The notes: a model not told the origin generated them from the sequence alone. Shown: positions 24,084 to 34,200, numbered from the stretch's first letter. The stretch is DNA of 52,996 nucleotides from Chitinivibrio sp051745065 (GCA_051745065.1 JBNJDQ010000003.1:1-52996), one strand, 5' to 3'. Made by a program: numbers and translations.

Positions 24084-25261
24084 CACAAGCAGGAACCCCC
24101 TTTACAGAAACAAGCAGAAAAATCCTTCTTCTCGGTTCGGGAGAACTCGGAAAGGAAGTTGTGATTGAGTTAATGCGCTACGGTGCCGAAGTGACAGCCT
24201 GTGACAGCTACGCCAATGCTCCGGCCATGCAGACAGCACATAACTTCCGGGTTTTCTCCATGCTTGACGGAACAGCTCTGCGCCGTGCAGTGGAGGAAGT
24301 GCAGCCTGATCTTATTGTTCCGGAAGTGGAAGCCATTGCCACGGATACCCTGGTGGAACTGGAAGAGGAAGGCTACACGGTGGTTCCCACAGCCCGTGCT
24401 GCACAGCTGACCATGGACCGCGAAGGTATTCGCAAAACCGCCGCTGAGAAACTCGGCCTTCGCACATCCCGGTACGTGTTCGTTGAACAGGAAGAAGATT
24501 TTTTTACTGCCGCCGAAGAGATCGGACTACCCTTGGTGGTCAAGCCCCTCATGAGTTCTTCCGGAAAAGGACAGTCCATCGTCACGGAAGAAAAGGATCT
24601 GCAGAAAGCCTGGGATTACTCTCAGCAGGGAGGACGAGCGGGAAAAGGCAGGATTATTGTGGAAGAATTCATTCCCTTCGATTACGAAATTACCCTGCTC
24701 ACAATCCGCCATCGCGGAGGCACCTCTTTCTGTGCTCCCGTGGGGCACACCCAGGTCGACGGGGATTACCGGGAATCCTGGCAGCCCCATCCCATGAGTG
24801 ATGCGGCCCGTGATGCTGCTGAAGAAATTGCCCGGAAAATAACCGATGAATTGGGCGGCTACGGCCTTTTCGGTGTGGAAATGTTCGTTCGCGGCGATGA
24901 AGTAATCTTCAGTGAAGTTTCTCCCCGTCCCCATGATACGGGAATGGTGACAATGATCTCTCAGAATCTGTCCGAATTTGCACTCCATGCCCGGGCGATC
25001 CTCGGTTTACCCATCCCGGTGATTCATCAGCTGGGCCCGGCCTGCTCCCGGGCTATCGTGGTGCGCGGAGAGAGCAGTACCGTCCGGTTTTCCAACATGG
25101 ATTCAGCCCTCAGTGAAGAAGATACGGAACTGCGGATTTTCGGCAAACCTTTTGTAGCCGGCAAGCGGCGCATGGCCGTTGCTTTAAGCCGGGCTGAAAC
25201 TGTTGCAAAAGCCCGAGAAAAAGCTGAAAGAATTGAAGAACAGCTGCACATAGAACTGTAA
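24080..25261 (+). CDS. purT: Formate-dependent phosphoribosylglycinamide formyltransferase PurT
   Basis: The 393-residue ATP-grasp enzyme formylates GAR using formate and ATP in purine synthesis, an alternative to folate-dependent PurN. The N-terminal domain shows LLLGSGELGKEVVIE. The ATP-grasp core shows VVKPLMSSSGKGQS, and the metal site lies in GVEMFVRGDEVIFSEVSPRPHDTGMVT. The C-terminal domain ends in ARERA-like KAREKAERIEEQL. Formate use fits an anaerobe that makes formate. The start ATGA overlaps the stop of the chemoreceptor, so translation is coupled. Confidence 0.96.
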   Translation: MTQAGTPFTETSRKILLLGSGELGKEVVIELMRYGAEVTACDSYANAPAMQTAHNFRVFSMLDGTALRRAVEEVQPDLIVPEVEAIATDTLVELEEEGYTVVPTARAAQLTMDREGIRKTAAEKLGLRTSRYVFVEQEEDFFTAAEEIGLPLVVKPLMSSSGKGQSIVTEEKDLQKAWDYSQQGGRAGKGRIIVEEFIPFDYEITLLTIRHRGGTSFCAPVGHTQVDGDYRESWQPHPMSDAARDAAEEIARKITDELGGYGLFGVEMFVRGDEVIFSEVSPRPHDTGMVTMISQNLSEFALHARAILGLPIPVIHQLGPACSRAIVVRGESSTVRFSNMDSALSEEDTELRIFGKPFVAGKRRMAVALSRAETVAKAREKAERIEEQLHIEL

Positions 25262-25284
25262 GGGCATTCAGCGCGTACACTGGC

Positions 25285-25304
25285 GACAGGGAGATGTCCC
25301 TGTC
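25285..25304. repeat. Intergenic palindrome between purT and a glycosyltransferase gene
   Basis: GACAGGGA-GATG-TCCCTGTC is a perfect 8-bp stem with a 4-nt loop between convergent genes. It lacks a T-tract on either strand. The style resembles the palindromes at 19.2-19.5 kb, so it may be a member of the same dispersed family rather than a terminator. Confidence 0.6.
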
Positions 25305-25316
25305 GGGGATATCTGC

Positions 25317-25952
25317 CTATGATCTGTTCAGGCTTTTGCGAATGGATCCCCACTCGATAAAGGGGGTTCGTACAATTCTTTTGTTCAGGAAATACGCATT
25401 GAAATGAGCAAAATTCCGTCGCAGAACAATATCTTTTGAAACAGTATTGTCATAGGGCAGTAAAATCTCTTTGAGTTTGGGCACCGAAGAACGGCGAAGC
25501 AGATAGGCAAAATGTCCCGTATTGCCCCGTCCCCGCCGCGGCGTTCCCCAGGAGCTGTTCACTGGGGCGCAATTATTCTTATGCCATCCCAGCCATGCCA
25601 TATCCCAGTCAGAGGGTAAAAGGGGCACGGCCTTTGCAAAACGCGCGCGAAACGAACGTGGTATCAGAGCATCATCTTCAAATATCAATGCAGTTTCTGC
25701 ATGAGAATCACGAGCGATCTGTTCCCACAGGAAAAGATGACTGAGAAAACAGCCGAGGCTGCCCGCCATTTTTAAATGAAAGGGCTGAGTCAGATAATTT
25801 TTCTCCTGCAGTGATTCAATATCAACTGAAGGTCCACTGATGCCTTCAAACCATGTAACATCCAAACCGGCACGTTCCGCCCGGGCAAAGAATGATGTAC
25901 GCCGCTGGGGTGACTCTTTCAGACTGATCACATAGGAGTCGGGCATTACCAT
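25317..25952 (-). CDS. Glycosyltransferase family 25 (LPS-type)
   Basis: The 211-residue protein matches GT25 enzymes that add sugars, often galactose, to lipooligosaccharide. The N-terminus SYVISLKESPQRRTSFFARAE is the family opening, LIFEDDALIP holds the acidic metal/nucleotide site (about residues 90-99), and WDMAWLGWHKN and FAYLLRRSSVPKL follow. It is predicted to be cytoplasmic with no membrane segment. Two in-frame ATG codons (25952 and 25946) are possible; neither has a good ribosome site. The gene stands alone between purT and the serine acetyltransferase gene, away from the rfb genes. Confidence 0.85.
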   Translation of the reverse strand: MVMPDSYVISLKESPQRRTSFFARAERAGLDVTWFEGISGPSVDIESLQEKNYLTQPFHLKMAGSLGCFLSHLFLWEQIARDSHAETALIFEDDALIPRSFRARFAKAVPLLPSDWDMAWLGWHKNNCAPVNSSWGTPRRGRGNTGHFAYLLRRSSVPKLKEILLPYDNTVSKDIVLRRNFAHFNAYFLNKRIVRTPFIEWGSIRKSLNRS

Positions 25953-26027
25953 GACAGCAGCGCCCCTGCTCTACGGTATCCGCCCATGATAGAACCCGTG
26001 CGGAAGCGATACAATCTGCCCGCAGAC

Positions 26028-26990
26028 TTAAAAGCTGGCATCAGTCTTCGTCTTCATTTTGGTGTTATGCGTGGTATACACAATGGTGTTGGGAGGAACC
26101 GAGGAAGTAACCCATGAATTCCCGCCGATAACGGAATTACGGCCAATAACCGTGTTCCCGCCGAGAATAACCGCATTGGCATAAATTATTACATTATCCT
26201 CCACATCGGGATGACGTTTTTCCCCCCGGCGCGGTGCGCCGCCTTTGTCAAAGGGAGATGTCGCCCCGATAGTCACTCCCTGATAGAGCTTTACATTATT
26301 GCCGATAGTGCAGGTTTCACCGATCACCACTCCCGTACCGTGGTCGACGAAAAAACCGGCACCGATATCTGCACCGGGATGAATATCAATACCTGTATTG
26401 CTGTGCGCCCGCTCACTCATGATACGTGGAATAATGGGAATATCCAGTTTATAAAGCTCGTGGGAAATCCGGTACGTTGCCACGGCTTCCACACAGGGGT
26501 AGCTGAGAAGTATTTCATCTTTGGATTTTGAAGCAGGATCCCCGTGATAGGCTGTCTCCACATCTGATACCAGGACACGACGGATATCCGGCAACATCTG
26601 TACAAAATCACGGCTGATAGCAGACGCTTTAGTTCCACAGTCACAGTCTCTGCAATCCTGAACAGGACAGTGATAATGCAGAACATCGCGCACGACGTGG
26701 GTCATCTTATGCGCAATATTTCGCAGCATGGAGGTAATAAAAAAGCTGACATCACCTTTTTCGATGTTTTCTTTGCTCCAAACACCGGGAAAGAGAACTG
26801 AAAGGAGCTTATCCTGTATCTCATATATTTCCTTGCGCCCGGTAATATTCAGCCCTTCATTCACATCAATATGCTCACCACGACTGATCTCTCTCTCCAG
26901 TCGTCGGGAGATATCCGGAATGTCACTGTTTATCCAGTCGCAGATATTGCGGGCCATATCTTTTCGGCAGTTTGTTTCATGTTCTGTCAT
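26028..26990 (-). CDS. cysE: Serine O-acetyltransferase
   Basis: The 320-residue enzyme acetylates serine for cysteine synthesis. The C-terminal half is a left-handed beta-helix of hexapeptide repeats with the active-site block DIHPGADIGAGFFVDHGTGV and the GKRHP-like loop GEKRHPDVEDNVIIY. The N-terminal half is a helical domain longer than in E. coli CysE. Near residues 100-115 it holds an unusual Cys-rich stretch, CPVQDCRDCDCG, that could bind metal or act as a redox switch. The start at ATG 26990 is chosen; an upstream GTG (27017) has no ribosome site. A thioredoxin gene lies 52 bp upstream on the same strand, which fits thiol metabolism. Confidence 0.9.
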   Translation of the reverse strand: MTEHETNCRKDMARNICDWINSDIPDISRRLEREISRGEHIDVNEGLNITGRKEIYEIQDKLLSVLFPGVWSKENIEKGDVSFFITSMLRNIAHKMTHVVRDVLHYHCPVQDCRDCDCGTKASAISRDFVQMLPDIRRVLVSDVETAYHGDPASKSKDEILLSYPCVEAVATYRISHELYKLDIPIIPRIMSERAHSNTGIDIHPGADIGAGFFVDHGTGVVIGETCTIGNNVKLYQGVTIGATSPFDKGGAPRRGEKRHPDVEDNVIIYANAVILGGNTVIGRNSVIGGNSWVTSSVPPNTIVYTTHNTKMKTKTDASF

Positions 26991-27042
26991 ACACGCTCTC
27001 AGGCTCCCCTGCCCCACAGGACAGAGAAGCGTTTAATGGATA

Positions 27043-27354
27043 CTAGAGTCCAAGAGCGTCGAGATACTGCTTTTTCGGCTGCACACCGATAAGCTTCTCT
27101 TTCTCTTCACCCTTGTCAAACACAATTACCGTGGGTATACTGGTAATCCCGAAGTTACCCGCAGTCTGCGGATTATCATCGACATTCATTTTGTAAACTG
27201 CAGCCTTATCCCCGGCCTCTCCGGCAATTTCCTCCACGATGGGACCAAGCATTCTGCAGGGCCCACACCAGGGTGCCCAAAAATCAACCAACACGGGAAC
27301 ATCCGACTCTTTTACTTTTTTTTCAAATTCTGCATCTGTTATTTCCTGTGCCAT
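27043..27354 (-). CDS. trxA: Thioredoxin
   Basis: A 103-residue thioredoxin with the active site WCGPC in VDFWAPWCGPCRM (near residues 22-34) and the cis-proline loop ITSIPTVIVF. It reduces cytoplasmic disulfides. The ATG at 27354 is chosen because GGAGG lies eight bases upstream; a longer frame to 27369 includes the ribosome site. It has its own likely promoter in the 82-bp gap after the carboxylase gene. The serine acetyltransferase gene follows and may be co-transcribed. Confidence 0.96.
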   Translation of the reverse strand: MAQEITDAEFEKKVKESDVPVLVDFWAPWCGPCRMLGPIVEEIAGEAGDKAAVYKMNVDDNPQTAGNFGITSIPTVIVFDKGEEKEKLIGVQPKKQYLDALGL

Positions 27355-27397
27355 AACAGTATCCTCCACTGTTTAATATTCAAAATACATTACTGAC

Positions 27398-27426
27398 ATC
27401 ATAGCATTGACTCCGCTGATACGCAA
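27398..27426 (-). promoter_or_regulatory. Possible sigma-70 promoter of trxA
   Basis: On the minus strand TTGCGT (27426-27421) is 17 bp from TATGAT (27403-27398), 44 bp before the start codon. The -35 is a weak match, the -10 a good one. Confidence 0.45.
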
Positions 27427-27436
27427 CGGAATAGTT

Positions 27437-29407
27437 CTACTCAATTGCAATAAGCGGTTCATCCTTGGAAACGGTATCGCCGTCAGACTTAAAGACTGCG
27501 CGAACTGTACCGCTGGTATTGGCGGTAATTTCGTTAAACAGCTTCATGGCCTCAACAATACAGACAACATCCCCTTCCTGCACAGTATCCCCGACCCTGG
27601 CAAAAACCGGTTTATCCGGCCCCGGCGATGAATAAAAAGTTCCTCCCAGAGGTGCCTTAACCGTGTTTGCAAAGGAGGCGGGATCAGCCGAATCGTCAGA
27701 AGAAGATTTTTTTTCCGCACCCCCTGCAGACTCCTGCCGGGCCGGAATCGGAGCAGGAGCAGGCCCTGACGGGACCGCGCCGTTGGAGCGTATTGTTACA
27801 TTAAAATCGCCCTTGGAAATGGAGAGCTCATCCACGGAAAGGCCGGCACTCTGTTTTACGATATGACCGATACCTTCATAATCATTGGAGTGAACCATCT
27901 GATCCGGGCTGATACCGGAGGAAGGAGATGATTGATTTCCCCCATCGCCGGTTTCTTCCGGGGCCTGTCCTTTACTGCGAAGAAACTCCTCAATTTCAAT
28001 ATCCGCCGGAATGGGACCGCGTTCCTCCGGCGGCAGAGCCCGCCATCGGAAATATTCGTGGGCAACTTCCGGGAAAATAGTATAGGAGAGAATATCCTCA
28101 TCTTCCTGAATAAGTGACGAATCAAGTTCATCCGTCACCGTGGACAGCATGGGGGGCAGATCATCCGCGGGACGGTGGTCAATGGGTGTTTCATCACCCA
28201 GAATCTGCCTGATAAAGGACGGATCAATAGGCTTGGGTGATCGTCCGTATTTACCCCGGACATAATCCTTAACTTCGTTGGGAACCACGGCATAGCGCTC
28301 ACCGGCGATCACATTCATCACCGCCTGGGTTCCCACAATCTGACTGGTGGGTGTCACAAGGGGCGGATACCCCAGATCCTTCCGCACACGGGTTACTTCC
28401 TCCAGGGCTTCCTGCAGGCGATCTCCGGCATTCTGCTTTGCAAGCTGCGAACGGAAATTGGAAATCATACCACCCGGAATCTGATGAATCAGAATATCCG
28501 GATCGATAATGGAATGTCCTGTTTTATCTTCGGAATCACGCTTGGACTTGAGCAGGCGGAAATGCTCCGCAACATCGGACAATGCTTCCAGATCCAGTCC
28601 GGTGGAATAGTTTGTCTCGTTAAAAATGGCCACAAGTGTCTCCACAGGAGGCTGAGCGGTAAACCCGGCAAGACTGGAAATTGAGCAATCAATGGCCCCG
28701 GCCCCGGCGCGAACCCCTTCAACGTAGGCGGGGGTTGCCATCCCGCTGGTCGCGTGGGAATGGATCTGTATGGGAACATCAATCTCTTTTACGAGGGCTG
28801 ACACCAGGCGCTCCGCCCGAAGGGGGGAAAGAATCCCGGCCATATCCTTGATACAGATAGAGTCCACACCAAGCTGCACCTGCTCTTTGGCGACGCGCAC
28901 ATACATTTCCTCCGTATGGACCGGAGAGATTGTATAAGCCAGAGTCCCCTGCGCATGGGCACCGTATTTTTTCACCGCCCCTATGGAAGCCTCCAGATTG
29001 CGCGTATCATTGAGGGCATCAAAACAGCGGAAAATATCAATTCCGTTTTTGACAGCAAGCTGAATAAACTTATCAACCACATCATCGGAATAATTGCGGT
29101 ATCCCACGAGATTCTGGCCGCGCAGGAGCATTTGCAGGGGGGTTTTCTTTGCCCGTTTTTTAATTTCACGCAGACGTTCCCAGGGGTTTTCCCGCAGAAA
29201 ACGCATGCAGACGTCGAAGGTTGCACCTCCCCACATCTCAAGAGAATAATACCCGACATTGTCAATTGTATCTATAATTCCGAGAATATCCTCCGTCCGC
29301 ATCCGTGTTGCCCACAGAGACTGATGCGCATCGCGAAGGGTTGTATCGGTTATTCTCAGAGGAATTTTATGAAGTTCATCTTCCTGTTTCTGACTCAAAT
29401 GCGCCAT
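27437..29407 (-). CDS. Pyruvate/oxaloacetate carboxyltransferase subunit with full biotin carrier domain
   Basis: A 656-residue protein like pyruvate carboxylase subunit B or oxaloacetate decarboxylase alpha. The TIM-barrel domain (about 10-290) has the metal and substrate residues DTTLRDAHQSLWATR, IKDMAG (carboxylated Lys) and HSHATSGM. The conserved carboxylase domain follows to about 470. From about 510 there is a BCCP-type segment: a helix-strand leader (ELSISKGDFNVTIRSN), a Pro/Ala linker (about 550-570) and a biotinyl domain with EAMK, K622 being the biotin site. The leader plus biotinyl domain looks like a whole AccB. The ATG at 29407 has AGGTGG upstream. It follows accA by 10 bp in the accD-accA operon. 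Confidence 0.92.
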   Translation of the reverse strand: MAHLSQKQEDELHKIPLRITDTTLRDAHQSLWATRMRTEDILGIIDTIDNVGYYSLEMWGGATFDVCMRFLRENPWERLREIKKRAKKTPLQMLLRGQNLVGYRNYSDDVVDKFIQLAVKNGIDIFRCFDALNDTRNLEASIGAVKKYGAHAQGTLAYTISPVHTEEMYVRVAKEQVQLGVDSICIKDMAGILSPLRAERLVSALVKEIDVPIQIHSHATSGMATPAYVEGVRAGAGAIDCSISSLAGFTAQPPVETLVAIFNETNYSTGLDLEALSDVAEHFRLLKSKRDSEDKTGHSIIDPDILIHQIPGGMISNFRSQLAKQNAGDRLQEALEEVTRVRKDLGYPPLVTPTSQIVGTQAVMNVIAGERYAVVPNEVKDYVRGKYGRSPKPIDPSFIRQILGDETPIDHRPADDLPPMLSTVTDELDSSLIQEDEDILSYTIFPEVAHEYFRWRALPPEERGPIPADIEIEEFLRSKGQAPEETGDGGNQSSPSSGISPDQMVHSNDYEGIGHIVKQSAGLSVDELSISKGDFNVTIRSNGAVPSGPAPAPIPARQESAGGAEKKSSSDDSADPASFANTVKAPLGGTFYSSPGPDKPVFARVGDTVQEGDVVCIVEAMKLFNEITANTSGTVRAVFKSDGDTVSKDEPLIAIE

Positions 29408-29417
29408 TGATCCACCT

Positions 29418-30371
29418 TTACTCATTGTATTGTCCAATTTTTGCAAAACGATCGTACCGCCCCTGACGAAGCTCTTCTTCGCTCAGTTTACCCAGTCGGG
29501 AAAGCTCTGCGGCAACAGCTTTTTTGACTGCTTCCATTGTATCCACAGGAGCCGTATGTGCGCCGGCAACAGGCTCATCGATAAGGGCATCCACAACACC
29601 AAGATCGCGCAGATGCGGCGCAGTAAGATGAAGGGCCTCAGCGGCTGTAGGGGCATACGCACCGTCACGCCAGAGAATCCCCGCACATCCTTCCGGCGAG
29701 ATAACGGAATAGGTGGCATTGGAAAGCATCAGAACTGAATTACCCACACCAATACCCAGGGCACCGCCGCTGCCGCCTTCGCCGGTTATCACACACACCA
29801 CGGGAACCCGCAGTTTCATCATTTCCACAAGATTGCGGGCAATGGCTTCAGCCTGACCGCGCTCTTCTGCTTCCACTCCGGGATATGCCCCGGCTGTATC
29901 AATCAGGGAAACCACGGGAATATTGAAGCGGTCGGCAAGGTTCATCAGGCGCATGGCCTTGCGATACCCATCGGGATAGGGACTGCCGAAATTACGGGCA
30001 ACATTTTCTTCAACCGTGCGCCCCTTATTATGACCAATCAGCATAACCGGCCGGCCCGCAAGGCGGGCAAAACCACCGGCAATCGCCTGATCATCGGAAA
30101 ATGCCCGATCACCGTGCAATTCCAGAAAATCCGTAAAGACGGTTTCGGCATACTCATGAAAGTTGGGGCGTCCGGGATTGCGCGAAAGCTGCACAACATC
30201 CCAGGCCGTTAGATTCTGCGCCCAGCGGGTACGCTCCCGGGCCAGTTCCGCACGCAGGTCTTCCGCCTGCTTTACAAAGACACCCCCGTGCTTTTGCGCA
30301 AGTTCATCGATATCCTTCAGAGCTTTTTCGATATCTTCGATAGAATCTTTTGTCTCTTTATTCGTTGACAT
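29418..30371 (-). CDS. accA: Acetyl-CoA carboxylase carboxyltransferase subunit alpha
   Basis: The 317-residue AccA transfers the carboxyl group from biotin to acetyl-CoA together with AccD, giving malonyl-CoA. Visible blocks are the N-terminal coiled helix, NPGRPNFHEYAETVF, MLIGHNKGRTVEENVARNFG, VSLIDTAGAYPGVEAEERGQAEAIARNL and the glycine-rich TGEGGSGGALGIGVGN oxyanion loop. The ATG at 30371 has AGGA five bases upstream. It lies 10 bp after accD and 10 bp before the biotin-carrying carboxyltransferase gene. Confidence 0.96.
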   Translation of the reverse strand: MSTNKETKDSIEDIEKALKDIDELAQKHGGVFVKQAEDLRAELARERTRWAQNLTAWDVVQLSRNPGRPNFHEYAETVFTDFLELHGDRAFSDDQAIAGGFARLAGRPVMLIGHNKGRTVEENVARNFGSPYPDGYRKAMRLMNLADRFNIPVVSLIDTAGAYPGVEAEERGQAEAIARNLVEMMKLRVPVVCVITGEGGSGGALGIGVGNSVLMLSNATYSVISPEGCAGILWRDGAYAPTAAEALHLTAPHLRDLGVVDALIDEPVAGAHTAPVDTMEAVKKAVAAELSRLGKLSEEELRQGRYDRFAKIGQYNE

Positions 30372-30381
30372 AGGGTCCTGC

Positions 30382-31206
30382 TTATCTGTTATAAAAAGAG
30401 ATAATAGAGGAAAGAACTTCCCGCATATCTCTGCGGTTGACAATTTTATCTACAAAGCCGTGATCCTTGTAGTACTCGGACGTCTGGAAGTTATCGGGCA
30501 GCTTCTGCTTCAGCGTTTCTTTAATCACCCGTTTGCCCGCAAACCCGATCAGGGCCTCCGGCTCGGCAAGATTCACATCCCCCACTGAAGCAAACGAAGC
30601 TGACACACCTCCCGTAGTGGGATCTGTAAAAACCGAAATGTAGGGAATATCCGCTTCATTCAGGCGGGATACAGCACCGCAGGTCTTGGCCATCTGCATC
30701 AGGGAGAGGATCCCCTCATGCATTCGCGCCCCTCCGGAAGCGGAGAAAAGGATCAGGGGGACCTTTTTCTCAAGGGCGTATTCCGCGGCACGCTTGATCT
30801 TTTCCCCCGTACCGGATCCCAAACTTCCACCAAGGAAGCGAAAATCCATCACGCCGAGGACAACTGTTTTACCGTTAATCTTTCCACTGCCCGTAACAAC
30901 GGCTTCATTGACACCGGATTTCTCACGGGCCCGGGCCGTTTTTTCTGCATAGGTCCCCTTTGCATCGGAGAACTCCAGGGGGTCAGCGGGACTGACAGAA
31001 CGATCCATCTCGGTAAACGTATCCCGGTCAAGGGTAATCTCAATCCGTTCAGCCGATGTTATTCTGCCGTGATAATTACACTTGGGACAAACTTTATGCG
31101 AATCCTGCCATTCTTCTTTGAGGATATGTTTGCCGCAGCGTGTGCATTCCATCCAGATATCCTCATCAAATGTATGGCCCCGTTTCAGACCTTCAAACCA
31201 TCCCAT
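30382..31206 (-). CDS. accD: Acetyl-CoA carboxylase carboxyltransferase subunit beta
   Basis: The 274-residue AccD forms the other half of the carboxyltransferase. The N-terminal zinc ribbon shows CTRCGKHILKEEWQ...CPKC (about residues 22-44). The crotonase-fold part has PLILFSASGGARMHEGILSLMQMAKT and DPTTGGVSASFASVGD. It is the first gene of accD-accA-carboxylase subunit B; the histidine-kinase gene ends 76 bp upstream. No biotin carboxylase (accC) is in the window. Confidence 0.96.
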   Translation of the reverse strand: MGWFEGLKRGHTFDEDIWMECTRCGKHILKEEWQDSHKVCPKCNYHGRITSAERIEITLDRDTFTEMDRSVSPADPLEFSDAKGTYAEKTARAREKSGVNEAVVTGSGKINGKTVVLGVMDFRFLGGSLGSGTGEKIKRAAEYALEKKVPLILFSASGGARMHEGILSLMQMAKTCGAVSRLNEADIPYISVFTDPTTGGVSASFASVGDVNLAEPEALIGFAGKRVIKETLKQKLPDNFQTSEYYKDHGFVDKIVNRRDMREVLSSIISFYNR

Positions 31207-31282
31207 ATAATTCCTACCTTACCGGTAATATTTTCAAACAATTCATTTATTAAAGATAATTCTTTTCCGTGACAATTACAAA

Positions 31283-34200
31283 TCACTCGCGGATTTTACG
31301 GATTTCACCGATCAGGGTATCAAATTCCCTGTGCAGAAGAGACAGATTTTTTTCCAGAGAATCACCGTTCTTCTTTTTGCCGCACATTTCCAGGCGGTAG
31401 GAAATATTGCCCAGGCGTTCCGCGCCGATATTGCGGGCAGCCCCCTTAATGGAATGGGCAGAGTCATCGATTTTACGAAAATCCTCTGTGCGGACAGCTT
31501 CCTCCAGCTCGCGAACAATCGCCGGCATCGATTTTTCGAATTCCTGCAGAATCTCCCGGAGTATCTCATAATCATCCATCAGATTATCAAGAATATCATC
31601 AACGTTCAGCACAGCTCCTTCCAGTTCTGTATCCGAAGCCGGATCATTGGCGGAAGCGCCTCCGCGGTCATCTTTGGACTCCTCTGTCCCCTGCGCTGCA
31701 ATTTCATTCAGGACCGCCGTCAGTTCGCCGGTCAGATCGTCGTTCACCCGAATCAACTCATCAAGAAGGCGGGCCAGACGGCGGGTGGTATCAGGACTGC
31801 CGACGGCATCCTCGATCTCCCGGGTTACTTCTCCCAGTCTGCTTGCACCAATATTCAGGGCAGCTCCGTGCACGGAATGAACCACCTCCCGGAGTCCTTC
31901 ATAATCGCCGGACTGAAATCGCTGCCGTGCTTCGTTACATTTCTTCGGTATCACCGATACAAACTCAGAGAGGAGACGCCTCAGGGTATCCGTATCCCCC
32001 ATGAGTTTATCCGTAATATAGGCCCGATTAAAGAGTACGTAGCGATTGAAATCAATTGTATCAGGTTCACCGGCGCGGGATTCATCCCCGCCGTCTTTTC
32101 TCAACCAGTCAAATATGCCCATAATATCCCTCTGTGACACAGGTTTAACTATATATTCATCGAAGCCCGCATCCCGGGCGGCGCGTCGAACATCCGCCTT
32201 TGAGCGCGCGCTCACAGCAACAGCTCTTACAGACCTGTTCATGTCATATGCCGCGCCCCTACGGATTGTGCGGATCAGCTCATCCCCGTTCATGCCGGGG
32301 AGATTCCAGTCGGTTATAATGACAGTATACTCTCTCTGCTTCAAAAATTCAAGGGCCTTCTCTGCTGTTTCCGCAATGTCATAGGCAGTGCAGGCGCAGG
32401 ACTCGGCCAAAGAGGCCATAATTTTCTGATTAACGGAATTATCTTCAACAATAAGAAGACGTTCCTCAGAAGGTGAATCCGCCCGGGAATACTGAACCAT
32501 TTCAATAAAATGAGCGTATGAAAGAGGTCCTCTGATACGACGAACACCCCGAGGATATGCATGCAGGTGACTGCTGCTGTCACTCAAAAGAATAACAGAC
32601 ACCCCGGCAAAAAGCGGTTCCCGGCACAGGGATTCGACCAAAGGAATACACTCACGATCAGAGCTGCCCCGATTTTTGATAATCACCACCTGAGCACTCC
32701 TGCCGGACATGATATGTTCACCCAGCTCTTCCCGCAGAGCCTTTCGATCACGGATCGCATGAAAGGATATCCCCAAAGAATCAGCAAAGGATTCCGCTGT
32801 GGAAATGGCCCACTCCTGATTATCCACATAGACCACCGATTGAATCCGGGACAGGGGTTCGGGCATCTCCCGATATCCCACGGAAGACAGATGCAGGGTA
32901 AAGGAAAAATCGGAACCGAGGCCGGGAGTACTCTCACACTGCAATGCCCCACCCATGTATTCAACGAGTTTTTTACTGATTGCAAGACCCAGACCGATTC
33001 CGCCAAACCTCCGGGTAACAGAACTGTCCCCCTGAATAAAAGGATCAACAAGCTCTTCCTGCCGTTTTCGACTGATTCCGATCCCCGTGTCCTGCACGGA
33101 AAAGGTGTATCCATGAAAACCATCTTTCCCGGGGCTTCGCTGAATTCGTATAAGGACAGCTCCCTGAGCAGTAAACTTTACGGCATTTCCAATTAAATTA
33201 ATCAGAATCTGCTTTATTTTGATACCGTCAGCACGAACCACATCCCCCCAGCATTCCCGGTCATCCACAATAATATCCACGCTCTTCTGCTCTGCCCGGG
33301 GCATGATTACCTCCACGGCATCGGCCACAATACTGCTCAGCTCCGTCGGTGCAGACTCAATCCGAATATTACCGCTTTCAATATGGGAAAAATCCAGAAC
33401 ATCATTTATAACCGAGAGCAAATGCTTTCCGCTCTTGTAAATGATACGGGAAAACTCTTCCTGTTCACGGGACAGAGAGGAGTCCAGAAGAAGTTCCGCC
33501 ATGCCGATCACACCGTTGAGGGGCGTGCGAAGCTCATGGCTCATATTGGCTACAAAGCTGCTTTTGGCACGGCTCATGGCATCAGCGCGCTCCCGCTCCC
33601 GTTCCAGATTGCTGTTAAGGGCGCTCAGCTGAAGCTTTTCGTCATACATTTCTGTAATATCCGTGGCCTCACACATAACACATTCCACGCCGCCGGAGAA
33701 ATCCAGCTTCGGTGTTTTAATGATACGCAGTACCCGGGTCTGACCTTCGGCGGAGGTCATATGACGTTGGCGGATCACCTGCCGCCGTTCATTGAAGACC
33801 GTGCGGTTTTCCCGCACCACCTCGGAACAAAGCCCCGCCTCATAAATTGCACGAATGGGTTTATTGAAGACATCCCGTGTGGTAATACCGTGAAATTCCG
33901 CAAAAGTCAGATTTGCAAACCCCAGAGTATCCGGATCCGTCAGATACCACAACTGGCTGAAATTATTGTTCAGCAACTTCTGATATTTCTGATTAATGGC
34001 GTTGGTCGTAAGAGCAGATGCCCTGCTCAGGCCGTGGGCGGAGAACACCTGCAGAACACATGAACCTGTTCCGGCAATCTCCACCGGAGAAAAGACACTG
34101 GTTAAATGCACATACGAGCCTCCGGACGCTCCCGCTGAACGGTTATACCCCGACCGAATAACCCTGGGCCTGCCCTCCTGAAAAAGGGATGTAAAAGAGA

